From positions 35,744,230 through 35,808,229 of the forward strand of contig CM032121.1 of assembly GCA_018894105.1 (NCBI GenBank): a stretch of DNA of 64,000 bases. The letters are read 5' to 3'. Below the pieces are notes generated by a model. The model was given only the letters and a program-made list of their open reading frames with translations, searched no databases and had not been told where the DNA came from. Positions 12,600 through 22,990 of this stretch are shown here, one piece after another. Position 1 is the first letter of the stretch. Every line of letters begins with the position of its first letter. Position numbers and translations under genes: made by a program. The stretch comes from Jacaranda mimosifolia. Taxonomy: Eukaryota > Streptophyta > Magnoliopsida > Lamiales > Bignoniaceae.

Positions 12600-13320
12600 G
12601 CTCCAGACAATTTCATTTCCAATGCCCTTTTTCACTGCACCTAAAATACTTGCCACCATTTCTAAGCTTGGTTCGGGACATTGATCGGCCTGTACTCCTT
12701 CCCCTTTCTCTCGGTCTCCCTTTAGCCACCAATCCTTCCCCACTTTCACCGTCGTTGCTGCCCAGGACATATTTTCTCAACTCGTTGGAATTCAATGAGG
12801 CCTTCACATCCTCCATTGAAATCGTATCTCTCCCGTACAGCAAAGTAGTAACCAAGTGCTCAAAAGATTTTGGCAGAGAACACAAGAGAATTAAGGCTTG
12901 ATCCTCATCATCAATTTTGACATCTATATTAGCGAGATCTAGAATCACTTATTGAAAAAATCAATATGTTGAGTGATAGATGTACTTTCCGTCATTCTTA
13001 ATGTGTATAATTGCTGTTTCAAATACAGCCGATTCGTCAGGGATTTCGTCATATATAGACTCTCCAGCTTCTTCCATAAATCCGCTGGCTAACTTTCCAT
13101 GGCGACCTCTCTCAGTACGTTATTTGCCAATGATAACACAAGAGTACCGTAAGCCTTCACCATAAACTCGTCCTTTAGCGTTTCCGGCAAGGAATCTCCG
13201 TCCTTTAACACTCTCTGTAATCCTTGTTGACACAGGAGGGCGTGAACCTTCATCTTTCACAACCCAAAGTCGTTCTTCCCATCGAATTTCTCTACCTCGT
13301 ACTTCATTCCTGACATCTAA
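12600..13320 (-). pseudogene. Copia 1 gag region
   Basis: A UBN2-type copia gag is recognisable. The N-terminal VEKFDGKNDFGLW-like sequence near 13300-13250 lies in a different frame from the downstream part. Further on are the LDLANIDVKIDDEDQALILL block (12943-12880) and a basic stretch rich in R/G before a zinc knuckle near 12640-12610. The knuckle reads KYFRCSEKGHWK, so its first cysteine is replaced by tyrosine and a stop follows. Gag would form the particle; this copy cannot do so as read. Confidence 0.82.
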
Positions 13321-13328
13321 TCTAACCT

Positions 13329-13340
13329 GCTCTGATACCA
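13329..13340 (-). other. Copia 1 primer-binding site
   Basis: The minus strand reads TGGTATCAGAGC, complementary to the 3' end of plant initiator methionine tRNA, three bases inside the 5' LTR. All 12 bases match the usual plant copia site. Confidence 0.9.
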
Positions 13341-13343
13341 ATT

Positions 13344-13994
13344 TGTCGAAACCCAGGAGGATCTATTGCGGAAATAATGAAATAATAGTAAAGTAATTCG
13401 ATGTAAAGTGACAATAAGATTTAACGTGGTTCGGCGATATGCTTAATCCACCCAACAAAGAAAAAGAATTTTATTGATCTCAAATCAAAGTGCAAGTACA
13501 AATTTAAATCCCACAAATCTCACGAAAACACCTAACACCCTCGTTCTAAACTCTGTCTTGAGAGAATTACTCAAAAACAGTAAAGAACCCCTTGTGTTAT
13601 GTTTGTGATACTTTCCTAGAAGAAAAAACTCTAAATTTATATTGAAAATGAAGTCCAAAACCTATGGGCCTGCGCCGTGCACTGGGGTGCACAAAACTTG
13701 TGCTCAGAGCGCCTTTATTGTCCTAGGGTAGAAACTTTGTGCTAAGACACAAAAAACTTGCCCCCCGGCGTAAAGTTACTGTTCACTACATGCTAGGGTG
13801 CACGACACGTGTTCTCATGCCTTTTTTGCCCATGTACAGGTCTTGGCGCACCTAGCCTTGCGCCCCAGTGCGCAACGTCCTTACAACACCCGCCGGGGTG
13901 TGTTCTCGAGCCCATTTCAACCACTTTACTCTGTTTCGTTCCATTTCTTCCGTTCCTCGTCAATTTTATCTCAAATTTCAAGGTAAAATCAACA
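13344..13994 (-). repeat. Copia 1 5' LTR
   Basis: Plus-strand ends TGTCGAAACCCAGG and AAAATCAACA. It aligns along its length with 8663-9316 with scattered changes. It is followed by the right TSD copy CAAAA at 13995-13999. Confidence 0.9.
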
Positions 13995-14067
13995 CAAAAT
14001 GTAATTATGACAAAAAAAATAACTTATTATAACAAATATTTTCCTTGCCAAAAGTAAAATATCTTGT

Positions 14068-16660
14068 ACTCAACCCCTATCAATGCAGCCAAAAAACGTT
14101 ACCAGAGTTTGCAAGCTTCGCAGCCTCATAATAAATTATCACTGAACCCAGAACCTTTGTGTAGACATTTTTATCACTATGCCAGCCCGCACTTCCAAGA
14201 TAAATAATCATTTTCGCCCTTTTTTTGGTAATCACAAAGCCCGAGAAATCGGTCGGAAGTGCCATCGCGGTGGCCGGAAGAGTCGTGGGGGCACCACAGG
14301 GACGGTAGTGTTGAGTTTACATCTTGGAAAGCGCATTGCAGCGTCAACCCTCATTTCTCCCATTCTGAGTTAATTTCCTCTCCCTCAGCAAAAACTGTCG
14401 GTTTCGAAAACGAGAAAAATGAAAGCAGATATCAGCTTTCTCATGGCTATTGGTGCTGGTTTTTACTCTTAATTGCAATTAAAAACTTAAAAATAGTTGA
14501 TAAAATATAGGCAAGTTTGGTTGCTTTTCGCCGAAATAAAATTATTTTGACAAAATGTAATCAAATATGAACATATTTTGACTCCAAAATGTCAAAATTT
14601 ATTTTTTTTAAATATTCTCTTTTATCATTCAATATCCCCAACTCCCATTTTCCCACATTTATACATATATATCAAATATTTTATTATTATCCTTCAAACA
14701 AAAAAAATATTACTTAATTTTATTTTCGTTCCAAATAAAAAAGAATTAATTTGATTATTATAATAAAATAATATTTTTTTCCAAATCATAAAGAAATCTA
14801 CCAAACTCTCAAAAATATTTTATACATATTTTTTAAAAAAATAAATAAAAATTCATCACATTTTTCAAATCCACTTCTAAAATTCATTTCTCCAAAATAT
14901 ATATCAAAATCATTCTCAAAAACATAAGCAAACATTCCATAATTTCCCTGATATTCCTGAAGTTGTTTTGAGGTCATGAGATTGGAGTAAAAATAGTCTT
15001 CTAGAAGAAACAAAATTTATGGTAATGTTGCTTTTATCTTCTACTAACCATGTTTATGGTATAATTTATTTTCTTTTAGAATAAAATTACACATGTCTTT
15101 ATATTTTAAAATAATCGCTGCTTAATTTATAAACTCAAATGAAATATATATTATATTTTTTTAATCCATTTTTCAAGACTTTTTATTCAAAATATATTTT
15201 TCAAAAATACTCAAAATAAAATTAAGCATTACCTACAAGTGAGCTAGAAGTTAGAAAAATGATATTTATGGATCATAGGAACCCCAAGAAATAATGGTTT
15301 TGATATATTGATATGCTTTTATATTAAATTGTAATATCTATTAATTTAGTACTCAAAAAAATTTGTGTATATTTTATTTTTTCATAACTTTTCAAAAATT
15401 CTGAGTATTTTAACTAATATTATCAATTTCAATTGTGATTATTTTTTGCAATGAAACTAAAACAATTATTTCTGTGAATGGTATACATCCTCAATCCTTT
15501 TTCCAAATCTACGGGCTTTACATAAGTACTTTGATATATCTTTACATAACACATCTTCACTAGGGGGTCAAATGAGTCAAATGAAATTTGGAACTAATTC
15601 TACTCGATTTGAATTGAGTTTGATTTATATCCTATTTTAAATAGTCTGTACTTAATCTCGAAAATTGCAAGCAAATATATAATTTTATATTTTTTTACTT
15701 TATTAATAAATACATATTATATTACTATAATAACATCTTTTTATATATATATTTTTATTAGATGTCTCTAATTGAGCCCTTATTTCAATGTGGGTAATGT
15801 CAAACATTTCAATGAATTTATATAAATGATTTGCATATATATATATATATATATATATTACTCATTTTCAAATTTATACATTAATAGAATAAGTTGTTTT
15901 TTTTTTTTCTCTCTAAATTTTTCACATATATTTCATGTCATTTCTCTAAATTACACCTCCCTAGACATGACCAAAGGAGCTTACTGTTGCTGTGGAATGT
16001 TCAATTTTAGCAATAACTATTGCCCAAAGGGCGAGGCCATCATCACAGTCCCACTCCCACCATAACTATTGCCCAAAGAGCCACCAAAGCGCTGGTCAGC
16101 CGAGCCCCTCCACCACAAAGGTGACTACTTCACATGTTATTACTATAAGTGAGTTCGAACCTATGACCTCTTTGTGAACAGTAATAAGCCTTGTCCAATT
16201 AGACTAACAAAGACTTAAATTAACATGATTAGAATTTAATCTAACAGTTAGTTTGAAATGGAACGAAATGGATTTGAACGGTGATCGAGAATTGATCTCA
16301 TGAACAAAAGAAAAACGTTAAGGCGGCAAAATCCCTCTTCTTGATCTTCTCAACGTTCCAATTTAATTTCCCTTCCACCAGCAACTAGTGTTGGTTCAAC
16401 TTTCCTAGTGTGGGAAATTTCATGTCAAGTTTCAGTTAAAAAATATAAAACAGTTAGTGAAATAGAAAAATTATTTATTTTTATTTTTCATGATAATCTC
16501 CAACTAATAAAACAATTTCAGATAAATTCACATTTTCTCCAAACACTGCCAAAATGCATTTTTTTTACCTATATTATTCCCTTTTCAAAGCATGTTATGA
16601 CTACGCATATACCTAACTAATTAATTAATGCATACATATATATATATATATAAATAATTA
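14068..16660. repeat. Segmental duplicate of 45932-48480; orphan upstream region
   Basis: From ACTCAACCCCTATCAA onward this segment matches 45932-48480 almost colinearly. Shared landmarks are the GCCAGCCCGCACTTCCAAG block (14180 and 46010), the ATTTTGACTCCAAAATGTC stretch (14575 and 46416), a TA microsatellite (15834 and 47698) and a SINE. The first about 330 bp also match 22585-22960. In the other two places this block lies upstream of a gene of the malectin RLK family on the minus strand. Here the expected gene is absent and replaced by the CACTA element, so this is probably the upstream flank of a lost fourth gene copy. No coding frame is supported. Confidence 0.8.
15960..16215 (-). mobile_element. 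tRNA-derived SINE-like element
   Basis: On the minus strand an A-box-like TTAGTCTAATTGGACAAGG (16207-16189) is followed about 25 bp later by a B-box-like CATAGGTTCGAACTC (16165-16151), the layout of an RNA polymerase III promoter in plant SINEs. The body runs toward about 15960. It contains a short direct repeat (CATAACTATTGCCCAAAG, near 16012 and 16061). The exact ends were not resolved. A related, better-preserved copy sits at the matching place in the duplicate segment (47860-48030). Confidence 0.55.
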
Positions 16661-18495
16661 ATCATTATATATATAAATTTAAATTCACCTTATTAATCCA
16701 ATAAAAATTTAAATGATATGAAATAAAAAATTATGTCCTTCCAAAACAATTCCAGACAAATTATTTCATTCTAAAATACTCTTCAATGATCCCAAAGTAA
16801 AATTAAACAAATATCATATTCCTCAAACTCACTATCAAGTTACATTGTCTTAAAATATTTTTCCAAAAACAATCAAAACATAAACAAACAATCCCAAAAT
16901 TTTACTAAAATCCTTAAGTGTGTTCTGGGAATTATGATATTGGAGTAAAAATGCTTTGGAAGAAACCAAAATTTCAAACTGAAACACAACGTAAGAAACA
17001 AATGGTGGAGAAATAACCCCTACAGGCTTGACATAATTATCTTGATATACTACTTTACCGATCGAACACATCTCCAATAACGAAGCAAATAAGTCGAACT
17101 GATTCCATAGCCAACTGGGCTTGAATTATTTTGAACTTGAGTCAAATTGAGTTGAATTAAATTTCTATTTCAAGTTTGATTTTGATTTTGATTTCGATCC
17201 ACCTATATTTAGACTCAAACTTGGAATATAGAATTTAATATTTATTTTATTTTATTATTAAATACATATTATATTACTATATAATAAGACCTTAGTTCAT
17301 ATTTTTTATTCGGCCTCTCTGATTGAGCCCGTATATCATGTGGATAACACCACTATGTGCTAAAAGTACATAAAAGCTGTTTCTTCTCTGAATAATTCAT
17401 TGGTTATTTATTTAACATGTAATTTCAGAAATTTCTTTAATTTGGAAGTTTTAAAAGAGGATTACTGGGTCAGTTTGATTTTGGAATGCAATAATAATGT
17501 AAATTAATATTAGAAATTTTAATGAATCTATATAAATCACTTATATATATATTTTACTCATTTAAAATTTATACACGGATAAATAAAATAGTTTTTTTTT
17601 CTCTCAAATTATTACATATATTTCCTGTTATTCCTCTAAACTACATTTTGCTCTCAAGTTTGAAAATAACATGATTGGAGTTTAACCTAACAATTAAGTA
17701 TTTATGTTGCTATATATGGTGAAATAGGAAAAAATTAAAATGGCAAATTTAACGGCCATGGTGGCCTTTTCCGTTAAATATTTAACTTTGGAATCAAAGT
17801 TGCAGGAAATATTACGATTTTTAGCATTAATCTTTATCAGTAAAATTCTTTTTGTCATTGTAATACTGTAAATTACAATTTTAATACTTAAACTTCCAAA
17901 TTTTTTTTATACTTCCTATCTCGTCATCAAGTAAGATTTTAGTTTGAAGGGGAGGGCACGTACTTGACCAGCAAATGTTCGATGTCCTCGATTTACATGT
18001 GAAAATGTCCTAAATGCATGTAGGCATCTAATTTAGATAATTTAGATAACATCAATTGCACTCACCAACACTTAAATATCAGGAAAGAAAAAAAAAACAT
18101 TTATTTAGAGAATAAAATGGATGAAGCATTATTTGTTTTCCTGACAAATGGAGAAAAATAGATACTTACAGTAAATAACCCATATAGGTAAATGTATTTA
18201 ATTTTGGACCCAAATGTATTCCTGCTTGTGTGCCTATTATGTGAGCTTTTCCATCCAGAATAATGTCCCCCCCCCCCCCCACCCACCCGGGACTAATGTC
18301 CCACTTGATTGTAAGAATCATAAGTGGCAAAATAGGGAAATAGAAACACACACTTTTCATTGGAATAATAAATCATGTAAAAAAACTAGTGCGGGGCCGT
18401 CCAGTATATTACAAAATCGTAGACTACAACAGTTCATGTTAGAAACAGAACCATCACACTAAAAATTATATATATCCACATGTTTTGTCTAATTT
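16661..18495. other. Non-coding interval downstream of gene A, partly a second copy of flanking repeats
   Basis: The stretch 16860-17700 repeats, in degenerate form, motifs found at 14900-16250: TTGGAGTAAAAAT, GGCTTGACATAAxTA, AATTGAGTTTGA-like runs and CTCTAAATTACA. It is thus an internal partial duplication. The rest is AT-rich. A 14-base C run lies at 18267-18280. The last few hundred bases before 18496 would hold the 3' UTR of gene A. No gene is supported. Confidence 0.5.
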
Positions 18496-19517
18496 TCAAT
18501 CTGAAATAATGGAGAAAGAACCACTGGAGATGCTGCCATGGATATCATTACATGCAGCAAATGCTCTTTCCAAAGCAGCAACAATTTCGCTTATGGTAGG
18601 CCTATATTTGCCTTCCAATTGCACACAATCCATCGCAGTGTAAGCCACATATTCCACCGCGTCAGATTCATTCTGCTCTGTTGGACCAACACGAGGGTCT
18701 AAAATCTTGCCCAGTTCTCCGGCCATGATTGCTGCCACAGCATAGTCGACCACGTTCATTGGTGCACCTCCATTTTTGTTGCTCTTGAATATAGCCCTCT
18801 TCCCTGTCAAAAGTTCTAACAACACCACTCCAAAACTATAAACATCACTCTTTGTTGTCGACACTTGTAGTCTATAATATTCAGGATCTACGTAACCAAC
18901 TGTACCAACAACCTTGGTTGGCCCATAATCACTCTCATTTTCTGGTCCCACTATCGCTAATCCAAAGTCAGACACTCTTGCAGTCCAATTAGCATCAAGC
19001 AATATGTTTGAAGACTTAATGTCTCGATGAATTATGGGTGGAACAGCATAATTGTGCAGGTACTCAATGCCAAGAGCTTCGTCCAATGAAATCTTGATCC
19101 TCATTTTCCAAGAATTCACAACACTGCTACTCTTATCAACATTGGCCTTGTCATGTAGATGATCACAGAGAGCTCCATTCTTCATATACTCATAAACTAA
19201 AAGCCTCTCATTCCTTTCTTCACAATAACCAACCAGATTAACCAGATGCCTGTGATGAAGCCGAGATAAGAATTCTACCTCTGACTCAAATGCAATCTTT
19301 TTCTCTTGAAAGTTCATCGTTGTTGGAGCTATCTCGCTTCTTTTAACAGCAACTTCACGACCATCGGGCAGTTCCCCTTTATAAACAGCCCCAAAACTTC
19401 CAACTCCAATCTTGTTCTCTAAAGAAAATCCATTGGTGGAAGCTGCAATTATAGTCCAATCAAGCTTGCCCAATTCGGTGTCTGCTTCATGAATTACTGT
19501 GTCTGCTTCACGAATTA
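18496..19517 (-). other. Gene A exon 2: CR4/CCR-type second kinase
   Basis: The exon opens with an acidic linker containing a 21-bp near-perfect repeat (IREADTV then IHEADTE), then LGKLDWTIIAASTNGFS, then a full kinase ending SISSGSFSIISD. From TNGFSLENKIG onward the sequence is of the CRINKLY4-related type. The preceding KLDWTIIAA resembles the KFDWxTIAxAT start of the second kinases in genes B and C. No ATG precedes the kinase in frame within the exon, which argues against an independent gene and for splicing to exon 1. Confidence 0.8.
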
Positions 19518-22200
19518 CTGCAATTCGCAGACAATTTAGACATTTCAGAAAACAACATTAATCATACAGTAGCGTCATAAATGAGTTATAGTAGTTAGGC
19601 CATGAAAAAGTTTGAAAACCAAAATATAAAAGCAAACGATTTTGATTTCTATCGTGGCTATATAAATTTATACCTGAGAATGAAAACTCGTTTTTCTTGG
19701 ATGGTTTAACTCTGTTCAAAAATCTGTCCCATGGCCAAAGTCGGGATCGCTTAGGCACTGTGGCTTTTCTCCCATCTTTTCTTCTGGATGGAAGCTCAGC
19801 ATTAACCACTGTGCTGTTGGTTTGTCCTTTGAGAGGAGGTGTGAGAATCGGCACATCTGGAGAGGCCATTGTTGGCTTCCCTGTGTTAGCTAACAGGTCA
19901 ATCTTATCATTAGAAGGACGGATGTCATCAGAAACACTTGCTATCTCATTTGGCACAACAATTTGTTTGCTCTCCTGTCGCTCTAGTGCAAGCTCAAGTT
20001 GTAGCACAACTTGAGACATTGTTGGCCGATTCTTTGGCTGATCAGACAAGCATCTTTCAGCAACCGCCACAAATGTCTCTAGACTATATGGTGAAATTTC
20101 CTGTTTCAGACTTGAAACCACAATCTGATCAACTTCTCCCTTCCTAATGTTATCTTGAGCCCACCTGGTCAGAATCCGCTCATCCTCCGCAACCCATGAA
20201 TCCATTGTTGGTCTTCCACATAAGACTTCCAACAACACCACCCCAAAGGCATATGTGTCACTTTTCCTTGTTAGTTTGCAGGTGCTTAAATAATATGGGT
20301 CTAAGTACCCAGGTGTACCTTTAACTTTTGTGCTAACATAGCTCTGTGACTTGCTTCGGTTTTCAGGTTTTGCCAAGCCAAAATCGGAAACCTTAGCTAC
20401 AAAATTTTCATCCAGCAGGATATTTGAAGTCTTCACATCACGATGTATGACACCATGGCCCGTGTGAAGATAGTCTAGTCCGCGACCAGCTCCAATGCAA
20501 ATATTAAGACGTTGCTTCCACGTGAGAGAAGAACAGTTCTTGCCATCCCTTGCAAGTTTGTAGAGTTGGTCAGCTAGTGTTCCAGATGTCATATAATCAT
20601 AAACAAGAATCATTTCTCCATTCTCATTGCAATAACCAATTAGAGAAACTAGATTAACATGTCGAAGCTCAGAAAGTGTTTCAATTTCTGTCATAAACTC
20701 GTGCGACCCTTGCTTGGAGTATGATTTTAGCCTCTTCACAGCAATTGTCTTTTGCTCTTTATCAATCAGACCTTTGTAAACTTTACCAAACCCACCCTTT
20801 CCAATTAAAAATGCATCACTGAAATTTCTAGTGGCTAATTGAATATCAGCTAGTGAAAAATGGCGACAAAGTCGTTCAGCCCTAGCTGATGGCTTGTTTT
20901 CCTCCTCAGTACTACTAGCTTCCCAAACTTTCCGCAAGTTGTGAACAATGATACATACCAAAGCAATTATAGTTATAACAACAGTTTCAACTACAATTCT
21001 ACAACCAACAACTAAGAGTAGAGTTTGGATAGTCCCAGATGGTAAATCCTGAGCCGGAGGCAAGGGATTTGGACTGGCAAGATTGTTGTCATGGTTGCTC
21101 AACTTAAGTATTTCAAATCCTGCAAGGATTCCATGTCCATCTATGAGTTTATCATATGATTGCAGGGAAATCAAGAGATCACGTTTACCCTCTTTCTTAT
21201 GCCCAATCATCATCACCATGTAGTCCTTATACCAAGAAATGTTATTGTCATTCTTTTCTTTCACAATATCAATATTAGTCTGTGCCATCATTTCATCAAT
21301 GAGGACTTTAAACATCACATCACCAGACTCTGCAATCTTAACTCCTAACTCTGAGAAATAAAGCCTGACCAAGTATCTGAATCCCACATCCACGGGTATT
21401 TTCCAGGTGCTGTTTTTTATCTTGTTTGGTTTTTGCGTTGCCCACTTTGGAAACATGTCATCAAAATCTCTAGCAGATGGAACAGAGTTTTGTTTAATAT
21501 TTAGTCGATGGACTATTTCAAGTGCAGTGTTGTAACCAACATAGACCGGAGACTTTTGACCTACCACTTGGACGCCAATATTTCCACTGTGAAAGTAAGA
21601 AAGACTAGCAGGCACTGAGATAATCTCGATGCCATTTATGAAAGCATATGTATCTAGTGATGGACTATTTTCAGGAGAAAAAGTTATGATGAGTAGTTGA
21701 TTTTCTTTGATATTTAAACAGAATTCCTTGGCAAAAGAATTCACACCAAGAGCATCAGCAGTAAGTGAAGCACTGAAGTTACCAAGCAGGGTAAAAGAAC
21801 CAGTTTCAACAGTGAACAAGTCCTTATACCCTTTAAAGCCTTTGTATGGAGTGGAGTGAAAGTGAAAGCGGATAATTTTCTGACCTGGCTCAACTTGAAA
21901 TTCATAAGAGAATGGAGAACGAGAAACTCTTGCTGTTTTGTGGGGAACTAGATCAGCCATGGTTAACTTATGGATGGCAGTTGAGGTGGTTGATGAGCCC
22001 TTTATTCGTAGCAAGGAAGATAATTTTGGTTGTACATCTCCAAGCCATTCCCTGCCACTGAGTGCTGAAGAACTTCCACTTGAGCCGCAATTAATAGATA
22101 CATCACCTGTGAAATGAGTTGGATTATTGTCAGAGGCGGCTGTGAAAGTGACGAGGAAGCAAAGAAATGGCAAAGCGATTGAAACTGGATACGAATTCAT
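18496..22200 (-). CDS. Gene A: malectin-like receptor kinase with two kinase domains (predicted two-exon gene)
   Basis: Exon 1 is 22200-19674 and exon 2 is 19517-18496, joined across a 156-bp intron (GT at 19673, AG at 19518, phase 1), giving 1182 residues. Order: signal peptide (about 1-22), malectin-like ectodomain (about 35-380), membrane span (about 391-419), kinase 1 (about 466-740; glycine loop IGKGGFGKV, K489, HRD D588, DFG D606, GTPGYLDP), basic linker (805-842), kinase 2 (about 874-1160; IGVGSFGAV, K901, D1008, D1026, VGTVGYVDPEYY). Kinase 1 is of CrRLK1L (FERONIA-like) type; kinase 2 is CRINKLY4/CCR3-CCR4-like. All catalytic residues are present in both. The start was chosen at MNSYPV because a signal peptide follows and paralogue C starts at the same place; an ATG 66 bp upstream is less likely. 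Expected at the plasma membrane as a cell-wall or peptide-signal sensor. If the intron is retained, the frame ends at 19558 and gives a single-kinase form of 880 residues (inference). Confidence 0.85.
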
Positions 22201-22454
22201 GGCTCCTGGTTCGTGTTTTTGTTGCAAACCAGAGGAATGATGGGAATATGGGAAATGAATGATCAACGATCCATTATGACTTTCATAGTCTACGCACGGT
22301 TAGTTTCCAAGTAATAGCAATTGAATTAAAAAAAGTTGACAAGCCTTGTTTCCATGTTTAATATATCATGAATTAGTTGGTTAGTCCATTCTACACTATT
22401 GCTTGACCCTTAATTTGTTGGGATATTTAAGCGAGCAATTTGCTGTCCACTTAA

Positions 22455-22515
22455 AACGTTTTATACTCATTGGTCGAGAAACACTGATTTTCCAGGGAAT
22501 TTCCAAGAAACTGTG
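22455..22515 (-). promoter_or_regulatory. Gene A putative core promoter and conserved upstream motif
   Basis: On the minus strand CCAAT (22473-22469) is followed closely by a TATA-like GTATAAAAC (22466-22458), about 260 bp before the start codon. Just upstream is TTTCTTGGAAATTCC (22509-22495), which resembles a heat-shock-element arrangement of GAA/TTC units with one mismatch. The whole block is conserved in front of gene B (29168-29215), and the TTCTTGGAAATTCC part also in front of gene C (45638-45652). Conservation is seen; the function is inferred. Confidence 0.5.
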
Positions 22516-22584
22516 TGAAGAGAGAAAATAATGCACAATAATATATACTTTACATCTAAAGAAAACTTCAGTTCAAGCTGAGAC

Positions 22585-22990
22585 TCAACCCCCACAAATG
22601 CAGCCAAAAGTTTACCAGAGTTTACAAGCATTGCAGTCCAATCAATATTCGCCTAAGGAAATATCAGCATGCCTCATAATAAATTATTACTTACCCCAGA
22701 ACCTTTATGTAGGTATCTTTATCTCTATGCCGCAGCGATCGCAGCCCGCACTTCCAAGAAAAATGACCCTTTTTCGCCCTATGTTTGTAATCACATACAA
22801 TGCCATTAGTGGTTCGCGGTAACCCAAGTAATCGGCGGGAATGGCCATCAGGGTGGTCGGAAGGCCGTTGGTGTCCCACAGCTACGATGGTACTGAGTTT
22901 GCATCTTGAAAAGCGCATTGCAGCCCTTCCCATGTTCTGAGTTAATTTCCACTGGATCAGCAAATGGTGACCAGAAAAGTGAAAGCAAAT
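22585..22990. repeat. Conserved upstream block of the RLK family (copy 2 of 3)
   Basis: Starts ACTCAACCCCCACAAATGCAGCC and matches 14068-14400 and 45932-46220, including CAGCCCGCACTTCCAAG and CATCTTGxAAAGCGCATTGCAGC. It is GC-richer than its surroundings. Short frames on the minus strand share AAMRFxRCKLxTxV-like wording in all three copies, but are not in one consistent phase. It could be a shared 5' leader, promoter or old repeat. Confidence 0.6.

Larger units (their letters stand above)
8663..13994 (-). mobile_element. Copia 1: Ty1/copia LTR retrotransposon, full length, degenerate
   Basis: Two LTRs (8663-9316 and 13344-13994), a 12-base primer-binding site reading TGGTATCAGAGC on the minus strand, a polypurine tract next to the 3' LTR, a 5-bp TSD (CAAAA) and domains in the order gag, protease, integrase, reverse transcriptase, RNase H define a copia element on the minus strand. 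The type resembles the Tnt1/Tork group. The LTRs differ at roughly one base in ten by eye, so the insertion is old. Stops and frameshifts occur in gag, around integrase and in the reverse transcriptase, so it is not autonomous as it stands. It sits inside the CACTA 3' region and is the same family as copia 2 (29453-35800), in opposite orientation. Confidence 0.93.
455..14067 (+). mobile_element. CACTA (En/Spm) DNA transposon, decayed, with nested copia element
   Basis: Two pseudogenes typical of plant CACTA elements lie in order: a TNPD-type transposase (1122-4850) and a Transposase_24-like second gene (4957-6862). Short-motif repeat clusters lie before and after them. A 3' subterminal region with repeated GTAACGAA/TTGTGAC motifs (8200-8662) is interrupted by copia 1 and continues at 13995-14067. 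The 3' border is placed near 14067 because the following ACTCAACCCC also starts the homologous blocks near 22585 and 45932. The last bases (ATCTTGTA) resemble a degenerate CACTA terminus (TTCTTGTAGTG). The 5' border is not identified, so the start given is only the first repeat cluster. Confidence 0.6.

Noticed and set aside
16140..16215. tRNA gene
   Set aside because: A- and B-box motifs exist but no cloverleaf or anticodon arm can be drawn; a tRNA-derived SINE explains them better.
18496..19473. Second kinase of gene A as an independent gene
   Set aside because: The frame has no ATG before the kinase; the first codon at 19473 is TTG. It is preceded by a good acceptor in the right phase and the same junction wording as in B and C.
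19558..19673. Continuation of the gene A reading frame into a 38-residue C-terminal tail
   Set aside because: It lies past a donor site that is conserved in genes B and C and reads as intron; kept only as a possible intron-retention product.
19697..20147. Plus-strand open frames opposite gene A (and the similar ones at 26395-26913 and 42820-43080)
   Set aside because: They are antisense shadows of the kinase 1 tail and linker, repeated because the genes are paralogous.
22201..22266. Upstream ATG extending gene A by 22 residues
   Set aside because: The signal peptide begins at the ATG at 22200, and gene C starts at the corresponding position.
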